NCBI GenBank assembly: GCA_965215705.1
Contig: CBDCEE010000003.1
Location: 62,001-126,000, forward strand
Source of the DNA: JAAXPZ01 sp965215705
Lineage (GTDB): Bacteria > Campylobacterota > Campylobacteria > Campylobacterales > Sulfurovaceae
Length of the DNA stretch: 64,000 nt
Direction of reading: 5' to 3'
Shown: piece after piece, positions 8,525-17,689 of the stretch
Layout: every line of letters starts with the position of its first letter
Position numbering within the stretch: the first letter of the stretch is position 1
Translations under genes and position numbers: made by a program
Notes under the pieces: generated by a model
Told to the model about the DNA's origin: nothing
What the model saw: the letters and a program-made list of their open reading frames with translations, nothing else
The model's database searches: none

Positions 8525-10294
8525 ATGATGAAGATGAAATATATTGTATGGGCTATGTTACTGTGCTATACACCTTTTGTAGTTGGATGTGGTGGGGGAT
8601 CTACATCAGGAGATGTATATGGAGAGAATGACCATGGTGATGATGGTGGCAGCAACGAAAATGGTGATGACAATAAAAATGGAGAGGGTGATGAGGAAAA
8701 TGGCGGGAGCAATGGTGGTGGTGCAGGAGGAACAGGTAATAGTACCTATATGCTCAGTGCTTGGAATGATCTGGGTATGCACTGTATGGATGGGAATGAT
8801 TTCTCTGTCTTTTCTGTGCTGCCTCCTTACAACAATCTTCATGCACAGATCAAAGACAAGAGTGGAGATTTGGTTACTTCTGGTGTGACAGTGACATTTG
8901 AAGCCATACAGGGTACGGATGGCAAGTGGAATACCACTAGCAGTGACAAGACTAATTTTTGGAACTATAGCAAGAAGCTCTTGGGAGCCACGCTGGCTAC
9001 CGATACAGGTCTTAAAGGGGTGAAAACACCCAGCAAAACCCCACAACAGATGCATTTTAATTCCACACATCAGTGGTGGGAAGCGGAGGGTATTCCTCTG
9101 ACCTCCTACAATGATGATGGTTCCAAAAATTACTATCCTCTTGTCAAGGTCATAGCCAAAGATAGCAGCGGCAAAATAGTAGCAGAGGTCAAGACAGTAC
9201 TGCCCGTGAGTGATGAGATGGATTGTAAACGCTGTCATGAGAGCAGTGCTCCCTCCAATGCTGCCAAACCTAATCGTGGCTGGGTCAACAATGCAGACCC
9301 AGAAAAAGATTATAAATTCAATATTCTTAGACTGCATGATCAGGAGCATTCCAATGTTGTTGGTAAATACATTACACAGCTCAAAGCCAAAGGCTATGAT
9401 TACAATACCAATGGATTGGAAGCGACAGCTACAGCGGGTACACCGATACAGTGTGCAGCATGCCATAAAACCAATGCACTACCCAATGTAGGTATCCAGA
9501 TTAAACCCTTTACACAGGCGATCCATGACAAACATGCAGATGTGATTGATCCACTCAATGGACTGCCTCTGAATGATATCAATAACCGTAATGCCTGCTA
9601 CACCTGCCATCCAGGTGCACAGACAGAGTGCCTTAGAGGTGCGATGGGGGATGCCAAAGATGCCAATGGCAATCTGGCGATGCAGTGTCAAAGCTGTCAT
9701 GGGGATATGAAGGCAGTGGGAAGCAAACATCGAGAAGGCTGGTTGGATGAGCCAAACTGTCAAGCCTGTCACCACGATAGCAAGCAGGAGACCTCTGCGA
9801 TAGATCCTACGACCAACACACTGCGTCATGTGATCGATACACGTTTTGCAACCAATATGAATACCCCAGCCACAGGCAAGAGCCTCTACCGCTATTCTAA
9901 AGGACATGGTGATTTGCAGTGTGAAGCCTGCCATGGCGCTACTCATGCAATTTACCCTGCGCACAATGCAGATAATCTGCTCAGTGAAGGAGTACAAGGG
10001 CATGCAGGTACAATTGCTGAGTGTACTGCTTGTCATACGACCGTCCCACGCATCACTACAGGAGGGCCTCATGGGATGCACCCTGTAGGTCAAGATTGGG
10101 TCAAGAGCCATGAAGGCATAGCAGAAAGGAATAGTGGACAGTGTAAAGTATGTCATGGTCAGAATTATAGAGGCACCATACTCTCCAAAATGTGGAAGAG
10201 CCGAACACTACGCGTAGAGCATGGAAGCAAAACACTCAGCAAAGGGCATCAGGTGAGCTGTTATGACTGTCATAATGGCCCTAGTGGGGATTAA
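8525..10294 (+). CDS. Nine-haem c-type cytochrome lipoprotein
   Basis: 589-residue exported multihaem cytochrome. The lipoprotein signal ends with VVGC near residue 22, followed by a Gly/Asp/Asn/Glu-rich linker to about residue 75. Nine CXXCH motifs follow: CKRCH, CAACH, CYTCH, CQSCH, CQACH, CEACH, CTACH, CKVCH and CYDCH. The region before the first haem (about 78-235) contains no Cys motif and may be a separate domain. It is probably anchored in the outer membrane or periplasm and moves electrons. The second ATG (8528) is better spaced from AAGGAG. It follows the regulator/kinase pair and shares the CATTTTCA site. Confidence 0.88.
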   Translation: MMKMKYIVWAMLLCYTPFVVGCGGGSTSGDVYGENDHGDDGGSNENGDDNKNGEGDEENGGSNGGGAGGTGNSTYMLSAWNDLGMHCMDGNDFSVFSVLPPYNNLHAQIKDKSGDLVTSGVTVTFEAIQGTDGKWNTTSSDKTNFWNYSKKLLGATLATDTGLKGVKTPSKTPQQMHFNSTHQWWEAEGIPLTSYNDDGSKNYYPLVKVIAKDSSGKIVAEVKTVLPVSDEMDCKRCHESSAPSNAAKPNRGWVNNADPEKDYKFNILRLHDQEHSNVVGKYITQLKAKGYDYNTNGLEATATAGTPIQCAACHKTNALPNVGIQIKPFTQAIHDKHADVIDPLNGLPLNDINNRNACYTCHPGAQTECLRGAMGDAKDANGNLAMQCQSCHGDMKAVGSKHREGWLDEPNCQACHHDSKQETSAIDPTTNTLRHVIDTRFATNMNTPATGKSLYRYSKGHGDLQCEACHGATHAIYPAHNADNLLSEGVQGHAGTIAECTACHTTVPRITTGGPHGMHPVGQDWVKSHEGIAERNSGQCKVCHGQNYRGTILSKMWKSRTLRVEHGSKTLSKGHQVSCYDCHNGPSGD

Positions 10295-10439
10295 TGAGTA
10301 AGTGTTGAGGGAGTATTTGGCCTTTTTGACGAACTTTACAGATCAAGCGTAAGCGTAAGCCTCTGTCAGATAATTTTGATATGTTATAATGCACTATATA
10401 TTAAATTTGAATAGATAATCAGAGCATAAGGAAAATAGC

Positions 10440-11066
10440 TTGGAGCTAATATCTATACTTTTAAGTGTCATCTCTATTTGGGGTATTGCTGTCATGACAC
10501 CAGGCCCTAATTTTTTCATCACAGCCCAGACAACAGTTACACACTCTAGGTTGGCTGGATTCTATGTTGTCTTGGGGATTTGTACGGGAACAATCCTCTG
10601 GTCGATTACAGGGTTTTTTGGTATCTCATATCTTTTTATAACAGCACCTTGGCTTTATCTTACATTGAAAGTCTTGGGTGGAAGCTATATCATCTATCTT
10701 GGTATACTATTAATTACAAACTCAGATAAATCAAGTGCTAAATCCAATAGCATTCCTGAAAATTCTCAAAGTTATTTTGCATATTGGCAAAAGGGGCTAT
10801 TGACTAATCTCTCCAATCCCAAAACAGCTATGTTTATTACCAGTCTATTTGTATCTGTTTTGCCAAAAGATCCTACCATATTTATTGGTATAGTGGTTGT
10901 TATGCTTATGGCTACAATATCTATGGTGTGGTATTTGTGCGTTGTATTGATATTTTCATCCAAAAGGTTTAACAGTGCTTATGGCGCTATGCAAAAATGG
11001 ATAACGCGCTTTGTAGGCGTTGTCTTTATAGGTTTTGGTGCAAAATTGATTTTAGATAATAGGTAG
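10440..11066 (+). CDS. LysE/RhtB-family amino acid exporter
   Basis: 208-residue, roughly six-helix inner-membrane protein. The N-terminal MTPGPNFF motif (about 19-26) and the later NPKTAMF stretch are family hallmarks. The family exports amino acids or analogues; the substrate cannot be told. It starts with TTG, about 9 nt after AAGG. The gene is AT-rich compared with its neighbours. It converges on the arginine kinase gene, with a palindrome between the two stops. Confidence 0.85.
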   Translation: MELISILLSVISIWGIAVMTPGPNFFITAQTTVTHSRLAGFYVVLGICTGTILWSITGFFGISYLFITAPWLYLTLKVLGGSYIIYLGILLITNSDKSSAKSNSIPENSQSYFAYWQKGLLTNLSNPKTAMFITSLFVSVLPKDPTIFIGIVVVMLMATISMVWYLCVVLIFSSKRFNSAYGAMQKWITRFVGVVFIGFGAKLILDNR

Positions 11067-11086
11067 CAAAGATTGATTGAACAGAA

Positions 11087-11107
11087 GGTGCGTGTTATGC
11101 ACCCTAC
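11087..11107 (-). repeat. Palindromic GTAGGGTGC-type repeat, copy 1
   Basis: On the minus strand it reads GTAGGGTGCATAACACGCACC. The GGTGCGT/ATGCACC arms form a 7-bp hairpin (with one wobble) around GTT. It lies between two convergent genes and could end transcription both ways. A related copy is at 48193-48213. Confidence 0.55.
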
Positions 11108-12135
11108 AAGGATTTCTCTGTAGCAATCAACTCTACCACACCATCCACCATATCCTGCACACACTGCACCTCTGTCACACCAAGCCTACGTTTATTGCTG
11201 ATATCATAGATACCACCTTCGCTCTCGGAGTGTTCTCCGTGGATGCCTCGGATCTGTAGGTGGTGCTTGTCTGTGATGGCTTTGAATGCTTCCATGTCGG
11301 CTGCCAGCTTGGGGAGGCGGATATGTACGCTGGCTCTCATGGCGGTACCTAGGTTGGTGGGGCAGCTAGTGATGTAGCCTAGATGATCGGAGTAGGAGAA
11401 GGGCACGGACTTTTCTATCTCAGCTATGGCGGTGGTGAGTCTGGTAAAGACTTCTAGTATGTCGCCACCCTGCTGCATAGAGATGATGCGTAGCTGATCC
11501 TCTTCGTTGATCCAGACGAGAAAGGTCTTCTCATCATTGTGGTAGATACCTCTGCCTTCTGGCCAGTCGCGGTTGAGTCCTGCGGACTCTAGGAACCTAT
11601 CTCCCGCCTTAAACAGAAAATGATCCTCTATCAGCTGTTTGCTGATCTCGTCACTCATATCACCCAATGTATAGTAGCTACCAGAAAGTGCACCTGAGAG
11701 CTTTCCCAGTGCTGCTGAGACATCACGTTCTATCTGGTTGCGTTGCTCTCTAGAGATCGCAGGCCCTAGAGGTAGATCGGCAACATTTCTGCCTACTCTG
11801 ATACGGGTAGAGACGATGTAGGCTCCCTCTGGGTCTGGGTTGGGGGCATTGAGATGGCTGGGGTCTAGGTCACTCTGGTGACTGTCGGTAGTCATAAACC
11901 CATGATAGTCCTCTATAATGGGGTCAAAAAGCCCTCCAAAGAGTGTATAGGACTCTAGGTCTCCCGCATAGACTCCGATACCACTGTCGGGATTGTCAAC
12001 GCCTGAATGAATCGCAGCATCGAGGGTGAAGCCGTTGGCAGTTTTTTTGTCTTTTAGATTGGCATAGAGTTCCGGGGTGAGATACTTGCAGAGCAGGGAA
12101 GTGCAGTCTGATGGTAGGACAGGGTAATGATCCAT
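11104..12135 (-). CDS. Arginine kinase (ATP:guanidino phosphotransferase)
   Basis: Phosphagen kinase of 343 residues that would reversibly phosphorylate arginine with ATP as a cytosolic energy buffer. Both domains are present. The N-terminal domain has the guanidino-specificity region DNPDSGIGVYAGD near 47-59, which the bacterial protein kinase McsB lacks. The catalytic domain has STRIRVGRN, the substrate Glu in WINEEDQLRI, and the reactive Cys in SCPTNLGT. Length matches animal arginine kinases. Such kinases are sporadic in bacteria and are known from Sulfurovum and deltaproteobacteria, so lateral origin is likely. No arginine pathway genes are adjacent. Confidence 0.92.
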   Translation of the reverse strand: MDHYPVLPSDCTSLLCKYLTPELYANLKDKKTANGFTLDAAIHSGVDNPDSGIGVYAGDLESYTLFGGLFDPIIEDYHGFMTTDSHQSDLDPSHLNAPNPDPEGAYIVSTRIRVGRNVADLPLGPAISREQRNQIERDVSAALGKLSGALSGSYYTLGDMSDEISKQLIEDHFLFKAGDRFLESAGLNRDWPEGRGIYHNDEKTFLVWINEEDQLRIISMQQGGDILEVFTRLTTAIAEIEKSVPFSYSDHLGYITSCPTNLGTAMRASVHIRLPKLAADMEAFKAITDKHHLQIRGIHGEHSESEGGIYDISNKRRLGVTEVQCVQDMVDGVVELIATEKSL

Positions 12136-12189
12136 GGTTGTTCCTTGATAGTTTCTTTATTAGAGTATAGTATTTTTCTGTGTAAATCA

Positions 12190-12223
12190 GGTTAAAAAAC
12201 GGTTAAACTTTTGTTTTTATAAT
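12190..12223 (+). promoter_or_regulatory. Promoter with GGTTAAA direct repeat
   Basis: GGTTAAA at 12190-12196 and 12201-12207 are 11 bp apart. A perfect TATAAT follows at 12218-12223, about 30 bp before the Hsp20-like start. There is no recognisable -35 box. The layout suggests activation by an OmpR-type regulator. Confidence 0.5.
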
Positions 12224-12253
12224 GCGAATATAGATCAACATAAGGAGTAAATC

Positions 12254-12871
12254 ATGATCGGAAAAAAATTAGCTTTATCTCTCTTGCCTTTGCTGGCATC
12301 CCTTTCACTACAGGCAAATGATCCCTTCTATAACGACCCTTTTGGAGATAACATCTTCCAAGAGATGATGCAGATGCAGCGGGATATGGACAGGATGTTT
12401 GATCGTATGCACCAGCGTATGCGTCAGAGATCTACCGCCCTTATCAGTCCTATTGGTACGTACAAGATATCTGGACAAAGCCAGTTTGTAGATCTTGGAG
12501 ATCAGTATGAATTCAAAACAGATATCCCAGAGTCTAAAGAAAATACAGTTAACATTTCTGTGGATAAGCATGTCTTGAATCTTCAGGCAAAAGTTGTTAA
12601 AACTGAAGAGACCAATCAAAGTGGTATGCGGAGTTATCAAAAATATATGAGCATGTATCAACGTAGTCTTCCTCTACCATCAGATGCAGATGAGAAGAGT
12701 ATGAAAAGTGTGTATAAAGACGGCTATCTGACCATTACCTTTCAGAAGAAAAAAGTATCAGGTGGGCTAAAGTCTACTGTAGTACCTACCTCTAAACCAA
12801 AGCCTACACTTATGGATAGCAATAGTTCAAGCAAAAAAACTGTAGAGAATCACAAGGTATCATTGGGATGA
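12254..12871 (+). CDS. Exported small heat-shock (Hsp20-like) protein
   Basis: 205 residues. A Sec signal peptide runs to about LSLQA (22), then a Met-rich amphipathic segment (about 35-60), then an alpha-crystallin-like domain (about 75-165) with the DIPESKENTVNISV and DGYLTITFQKK strands. The C-terminal tail is Ser/Lys-rich. Most Hsp20 chaperones are cytosolic; this one appears to be a periplasmic holdase. AGGAG lies 7 nt before ATG. The gene converges with, and overlaps by 12 bp, the DUF190 gene. The promoter carries two GGTTAAA repeats. Confidence 0.75.
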   Translation: MIGKKLALSLLPLLASLSLQANDPFYNDPFGDNIFQEMMQMQRDMDRMFDRMHQRMRQRSTALISPIGTYKISGQSQFVDLGDQYEFKTDIPESKENTVNISVDKHVLNLQAKVVKTEETNQSGMRSYQKYMSMYQRSLPLPSDADEKSMKSVYKDGYLTITFQKKKVSGGLKSTVVPTSKPKPTLMDSNSSSKKTVENHKVSLG

Positions 12872-13213
12872 GTCTTCTGAACTATGCTTATACCGTAGTA
12901 CTTCTACGGTATGCATAGTGACCAACCCTTCATGGATCGCATTGTCGTAGCGGTCGATGAAGTCAGTGATCTTCTCTTCATCATCAATGATCTCGATGAT
13001 GACGGGTAATGTCTGAGAGAGTGCCCATATCTCAAAAGTATGTAGCTCTGAGTGTGCACCCACACCGGCACTACCTTTAAATACTGTAGCCCCAGAAAGA
13101 CCTTCAGCCTGTGCCTGCTGCACTAAATACTGCCAGAGTGGTTTGCTTTCGTAGGTATCAGAGTTATCGATATAGATTCTAAGTACTTTTTTACTGCCTA
13201 GATACTGTTTCAT
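12860..13213 (-). CDS. DUF190 (PII-like fold) protein
   Basis: 117-residue cytosolic protein of the DUF190 group. The features seen are the SKKVLRIYIDNSD start, GLSGATVFKGSAGVG in the middle and a final strand TMHTVEVLRY. Members resemble PII signal proteins and often sit beside fluoride exporter or ion-transport genes, but none is seen here; the neighbour is a carbonic anhydrase. AAGGG precedes the ATG. A role as a small-molecule sensor is family inference. Confidence 0.8.
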   Translation of the reverse strand: MKQYLGSKKVLRIYIDNSDTYESKPLWQYLVQQAQAEGLSGATVFKGSAGVGAHSELHTFEIWALSQTLPVIIEIIDDEEKITDFIDRYDNAIHEGLVTMHTVEVLRYKHSSEDSSQ

Positions 13214-13272
13214 TTTTTCCCTTTGTTATATTATTTATCAAATGTCCAAATAGTGTTAGGTGTAGAATAATA

Positions 13273-13896
13273 CTACAGTGCAGGAGCAAAATGTCTCGAC
13301 TGAAAGTCATAGACTTCTACTTGCCCGCTGCCGATATCATACCACCATCCAATGAGATCTATCTCATCATTGACCAACCTACTTTGGATATATGGGTACT
13401 CCATAAGTCTTCTTAATGAAGAGACAATATTGTGTTTTTCTGTGAGTTCAAAGAGGTTTTTATCTACATCTGCATGCACTTCCAACATGGCAGCACTCTT
13501 GGCGGTATTGATATTCTGTAACCAGTCATCCACATGTTCCAAGATTGGGTCCTCATCGGTGTATTCATGGTACATATGTGCGCACGCTCCGCAGTTGCTG
13601 TGACCTAGAATAACAATCTTCTTGATATCGAGGACATTGACGGCATATTCGATGGCTGCCTGAGTAGAGCCTTTGGCAGGTTGATAGGGAGGTACGACGT
13701 TACCAATATTTCGTGAGATAAAGAGCTCTCCTGGCTTGGCGTCTAGCAGTAGAGCAGGATTGATGCGGCTATCACTGCAAGTGATGATCATGGTTTCGGG
13801 CATCTGTGTCTCTGCAAGTTGATCGAAGAGATCCTTGTGCTCTTCGAAGTATTTTTTAAGGAACTTCTCATAGCCCTCTTTTTGCAACTGATCCAT
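13273..13896 (-). CDS. Beta-class carbonic anhydrase
   Basis: Zinc enzyme converting CO2 and bicarbonate. Zinc ligands and catalytic pair are visible in CSDSRINP (Cys and Asp-Arg dyad, about 40-47) and GHSNCGA (His and Cys, about 98-104). The length (207) is normal. AGGAG lies 8 nt before ATG. It fits an autotrophic or bicarbonate-using lifestyle. It is separated from the DUF190 gene by about 60 bp and could be cotranscribed with it. Confidence 0.92.
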   Translation of the reverse strand: MDQLQKEGYEKFLKKYFEEHKDLFDQLAETQMPETMIITCSDSRINPALLLDAKPGELFISRNIGNVVPPYQPAKGSTQAAIEYAVNVLDIKKIVILGHSNCGACAHMYHEYTDEDPILEHVDDWLQNINTAKSAAMLEVHADVDKNLFELTEKHNIVSSLRRLMEYPYIQSRLVNDEIDLIGWWYDIGSGQVEVYDFQSRHFAPAL

Positions 13897-13957
13897 TTTC
13901 CATACTCCTAATCAATAAGGCTTATGTATTATATCACAAAAGCATGCTTTTGTGACG

Positions 13958-14212
13958 TTATGATTGGTTTTTTATGGCAGCTCTCACACTCTCTGTATTG
14001 AAAGGTTTTGTCACAAAATGATCATATAGTTCTTTCTCTGTGGCACTTAGATTGGGGTCTCCGGTAATGGATATCACAAAAGAGGGAGAGGCCTTTTTAC
14101 TTTTTTCATACTTTCTATACTCTTCTATGACCTTAGATCCTGAAATAGATGGCATATGTTTGTCGATAAAAATAATATCAAACCTGAATTTAAATCCAAA
14201 GTGCAATTTCAC
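13958..14212 (-). pseudogene. 3' fragment of the broken hybrid kinase (receiver domain end)
   Basis: About 75 codons of receiver domain, from the phospho-acceptor Asp strand (DIIFIDKHMPSISG) to the final helix, stop at 13958. The first residues of the apparent ORF (MKLHFGFK) come from the IS30 end, not from the kinase. It lacks its own ribosome-binding site. Confidence 0.8.
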
Positions 14213-15330
14213 CTCTAAAAAATTCTATCCAAATTTTCCTATGAAGCCTTTAAATTTTCATGAAATACCTCATAAGGTGTTCTCCATCCTAGAGATTTTC
14301 TAGGTCTATGGTTAAGTCTGTTCTCAATCCTTTTAATATCTTTAGCCGTGAGATGTTCAAAGCTACTGCCTTTTGGGATATATTGACGGATGAGTCCATT
14401 GATATTCTCATTGAGTCCTCTCTCCCAAGAGCTATAAGGATGACAGAAATAGTAATCACATTTAAGTTTTTTTGCAATGGTTTGATGTTTGGCGAACTCC
14501 AAACCGTTATCTGTGGTAATGGTGTGCACATGTTTCTTGTATCTTCCCAGTAGTCGTATCATCTCATTGGCTACGATAAGGGCTTTCTTTCTTACAGGCA
14601 GTGAGAGTTTTACATACATGGACTTTCGCTCTACTATAGTAACGATTGCTCCTTGTCTGCCTTTGCCAATGATGGTATCTGCTTCAAAGTCTCCTACTCT
14701 TATTTTATCATCTACGATAGTAGGTCTTTGTTCAATAGAGACTCTATTAGGGATACGGTTCTTTCGTCCTTTACCATACTTGGCTCTTCGTTTTCCTTTG
14801 TGTCTGAGCTTTGTATGGAGTGTACCATTATGCAGCCTATCTTCATGGATGAATGTGTAGATGGTGACATGGGATATGGTTATGGAGTGTTTGATAGACA
14901 GTGTGGCGGAGATCTGTTCGGGTGAGTACTCTTTTTTGAGATACTTTTTGATAAGCTTTATAGTAGAATCTGTGAGTTTTAGATTGGCTTTTCTGGCATG
15001 GTCTTGTTGCCTCTTTTTATATTTATCATGGGCTCCATATCCAAAATAGGTTCCAGCAATATCCCCTTTGTTTCTTCGTATCTCTCGGCTGATGGTCGAG
15101 GGATGCACTCCTAGCTGTTTGGCTATCTCTTTATTGCTATATCCTCTGCTTATATAAGCTTGAATATGGTATCTTTCTCCTAGGGTTAGATGCGTATATG
15201 ACATATCACTTCCTTTATCTTTGGTCAGATTTGGAAGTTATTTTAGCATCTAACCTCTTCAAATCCAAAAGAAACAACTCTCAAAAACTCTTTTTTCAAA
15301 TTGTCTTTTAAAAATTGCACTTTGGATTTA
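14191..15330 (-). mobile_element. IS30-family insertion sequence
   Basis: Element of about 1140 bp with one transposase gene. Perfect 24-bp inverted repeats are seen at 14186-14209 and 15312-15335. Their outer bases include the AATT flanks, so the target duplication is probably 2-4 bp within GAATTC; taking AATT as the duplicated target makes the element 14191-15330. It splits the receiver domain of the hybrid kinase. Ends and transposase are intact, so it may still move. Confidence 0.85.
14239..15204 (-). CDS. IS30-family transposase
   Basis: 321-residue DDE transposase. The N-terminal helix-turn-helix (LTLGERYHIQAYISRGYSNK, then the HPSTISREIRRN region) binds the ends. The catalytic triad lies in DFEADTIIG, TTDNGLEF and NENINGLIRQY. 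AAGGAAG lies 5 nt before ATG. Full length for the family, with no frameshift. Confidence 0.95.
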   Translation of the reverse strand: MSYTHLTLGERYHIQAYISRGYSNKEIAKQLGVHPSTISREIRRNKGDIAGTYFGYGAHDKYKKRQQDHARKANLKLTDSTIKLIKKYLKKEYSPEQISATLSIKHSITISHVTIYTFIHEDRLHNGTLHTKLRHKGKRRAKYGKGRKNRIPNRVSIEQRPTIVDDKIRVGDFEADTIIGKGRQGAIVTIVERKSMYVKLSLPVRKKALIVANEMIRLLGRYKKHVHTITTDNGLEFAKHQTIAKKLKCDYYFCHPYSSWERGLNENINGLIRQYIPKGSSFEHLTAKDIKRIENRLNHRPRKSLGWRTPYEVFHENLKAS

Positions 15331-16910
15331 AATTCGGGAAATGGTATACTGTTTTCATAGGCATCTTTTAGTACATCAAGTGTTTCAAGCCCATCTGATG
15401 TGGTGTGCATCTCTACAAATTCTGTCTCTAGCATAGATTTTAACAGCATGAGATTGATCTTGTTGTCATCTGCGATGAGTATTTTCTTTCTCTTTCCCGA
15501 AAAGACAGTACTGTGTACCAAATCACCGTAATAGGTATTTTCTGAAATAATATTATAGGTATCCATACTTTGGTCTTCATTGAGAGAAAAGAGAGACTCT
15601 TCTACCACAAGTAATTCGATATGTTGTTTCTTAGTGGTTTCAATGAGCTCAGGGGAAAGTTTATGTTGGAAACAAAAAAGATGGGTTGTTTCTTTGGAAA
15701 CAGTATCTGTAATATGTATATGTGATTCGGGCATACCAAGTTCAATCAGATAAGCAGAAATATTTTTGGGATGGATACATTTTTTGCAATCTGTCAAGAT
15801 TGTTATTGTTTTATTAAGGTTTTTGAATGGTTCATGGCTTGGCGTGGGATTGATTACTTCTATGGGTATAGTAAAGTAGAACTTACTTCCTTCATCAAGG
15901 GCGCTTTTTAATTTAAGTTTACCCTCCATGTCATTCACATATTGGGCAGAGATGGAGAGCCCCAATCCTGTACCCCCATAGTGGAGACTGGTCTCTTCTT
16001 CTGCTTGTTTAAATGCTTTGAATATCTCTTTTTGACGAGAAGGGTCTATCCCTATGCCTTGGTCAGCGATGGATATTTTTAGCTTTGATCCCTCTTTATC
16101 AAATTTGACTTTGAAATCTATACGTTTACCTGTAGGTGTAAATTTATAGGCATTACCGATAAGATTGATGAGTACTCTTTTGAGTTTTAATTCATCTATT
16201 TTGATCTCTTTGGGGAGTAGAGGGTCTAAATGTATAAGATAATCAATGTTTTTACTAAACATATCGGCGGAAAAAGTATTTGCTATGTGTGCAAAAAACT
16301 TCACAGTATGTATCACTGTCGGAGTAGAAGTCTTGCCCTGCTGTCGCTCTTTGGTCTGCTCTAAAATAGAGTCTGTCAAGGTGTTGATAAACTTTGCACT
16401 CTCTTTGGCATTTTCTATGAACTCTTTTAAACGTTTATCTTCCATACGCTCTTCAATAAGCTCTAGAAATCCGTAAAGGCTGTTTGCCGGAGTACGTATG
16501 TCATGAACGATATTAGAGAGGAACAACATCATACTATCAGCATCAACAGGATGCTCTTCTTTTGCCACTTCCTCTATATTTTCATTGATCTCAGAGATAT
16601 TTATAGGATGATCAGCCTGGGTATTTGAGCGTAAGATATGTATTACCTTGATCAAATAGCTCTCTAGGGACTTGAGGAGTTCGATATCTTTTTTAGAATA
16701 AGTCTGGTTATTCTGGATAGATCTAGAAGCACGAACGATACCTAAGAGCTCTTCATTTTCCACAATAGGAAGAATGATCTGAGATCTTAGTCTCAGTGCA
16801 TCGGGATTGTCTATGTCTGGTATGTAGTTTTTTTCACTGGCCAAATGATTATAAAAAGCAGCATTTTTTGTGAGAAATGCCTCTCCGATGATTCCTGTAG
16901 GTTCGATCAT
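15243..16910 (-). pseudogene. Middle fragment of the broken hybrid kinase (GAF end, kinase core, receiver start)
   Basis: Longest surviving reading frame of the disrupted kinase. The first Met (MIEPTGIIG) is internal to the GAF domain. The phospho-acceptor box is near residue 140, and the ATPase N, G1 and G2 motifs lie between about 240 and 330. A degenerate receiver-like segment follows at about 370-450. The frame then enters the true receiver at about 475 and leaves it inside the IS30 end (from about residue 527), so the last ~29 residues are IS-derived. If translated it would be a kinase without sensor start or receiver end. Confidence 0.82.
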
Positions 16911-16946
16911 AGATAATGTTTCTTGGTGGTTTTTACTATAAAGCTT

Positions 16947-17682
16947 GGGTCTAGTAAACTTTAAGAGTCCAAAAGGTATCTTAAAGCATGACTACACCGA
17001 ACAAAAACAAGTACTCAAAAGGTACGCACATTTCAGAGCGTAAATTTAGGCAGTTAATTAAGTGTTTTTCACTTGATCTAAATGCATATGAAACCTCAAA
17101 GATAACTAACATATCTCATACGACTTGTAAGAAGCTATTTCAAAAGTTACGCATATACATCTACCAGAATCTACTAGAGAACAATATTGAAGATGGAGAG
17201 TTTGAATTAGATGAATCTTACTTTGGTGCCAAAAGAGTAAGAGGAAAACGTGGTAGAGGTGCAGCAGGAAAGACACCTGTGTTTGGCTTATTAAAAAGAG
17301 ATGGTAATGTCTATGTTCAAATAGTCAAGAACTGCTCGAGAGCTGAACTCATGCCTATTATTGAGGGAAAGATACTTGAAGGAAGTACTATTCATACTGA
17401 TGGTTGGAAAGCCTATGATGGCTTAGTCCTTAATGGCTATGATCACTACAGGGTCTTTCATTCCAAAGATGAGTTTGTGCGAGGTAAGTCTCATGTAAAT
17501 GGCATTGAATCCTTTTGGAGTTATACTAAAAGAAGATTGGCAAAGTTTAATGGACTTAGAGATGAGATGTTTTATCTCCATCTCAAGGAGAGTGAGTTTA
17601 GATTCAACAATAGGCATAATGATATCTATGCTATACTATTAAAGAATCTTCGAACAAATAACCTCTAAAGTTTACTAGACCC
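16947..17682 (+). mobile_element. IS1595-family (ISXO2-like) insertion sequence
   Basis: Element of 736 bp with inverted terminal repeats GGGTCTAGTAAACTTTA at 16947 and the complementary sequence ending at 17682. It carries one short transposase gene and sits in the GAF-coding part of the hybrid kinase, opposite in orientation to it. The small size and single gene are typical of the group. Confidence 0.85.
16988..17668 (+). CDS. IS1595-family transposase (ISXO2-like domain)
   Basis: 226-residue transposase. An N-terminal helix-turn-helix region precedes the DDE-type catalytic domain, with ELDESYFGAKRVRGKRGRG, IHTDGWKAYDG, and a late NGIESFWSYTKRRL in which family members carry Asn/His and Glu. 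It lacks the N-terminal zinc ribbon of longer relatives. The frame is intact. Confidence 0.93.
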   Translation: MTTPNKNKYSKGTHISERKFRQLIKCFSLDLNAYETSKITNISHTTCKKLFQKLRIYIYQNLLENNIEDGEFELDESYFGAKRVRGKRGRGAAGKTPVFGLLKRDGNVYVQIVKNCSRAELMPIIEGKILEGSTIHTDGWKAYDGLVLNGYDHYRVFHSKDEFVRGKSHVNGIESFWSYTKRRLAKFNGLRDEMFYLHLKESEFRFNNRHNDIYAILLKNLRTNNL

Positions 17683-17689
17683 AAAGCTT

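Larger units (their letters stand above)
16940..17689. repeat. 7-bp target duplication of the IS1595-type element
   Basis: AAAGCTT occurs at 16940-16946 and 17683-17689, directly outside the element ends. Joining the two flanks through one copy restores the GAF reading frame (AEQKLYSKNHQ). Family members usually make 8-bp duplications, so one base may have changed. Confidence 0.8.

Noticed and set aside
8606..10156. Long minus-strand frames (286 and 225 residues) opposite the nine-haem gene
   Set aside because: They mirror the CXXCH-rich coding strand, have Cys/Ile-rich nonsense composition, no ribosome-binding site and no recognisable motif.
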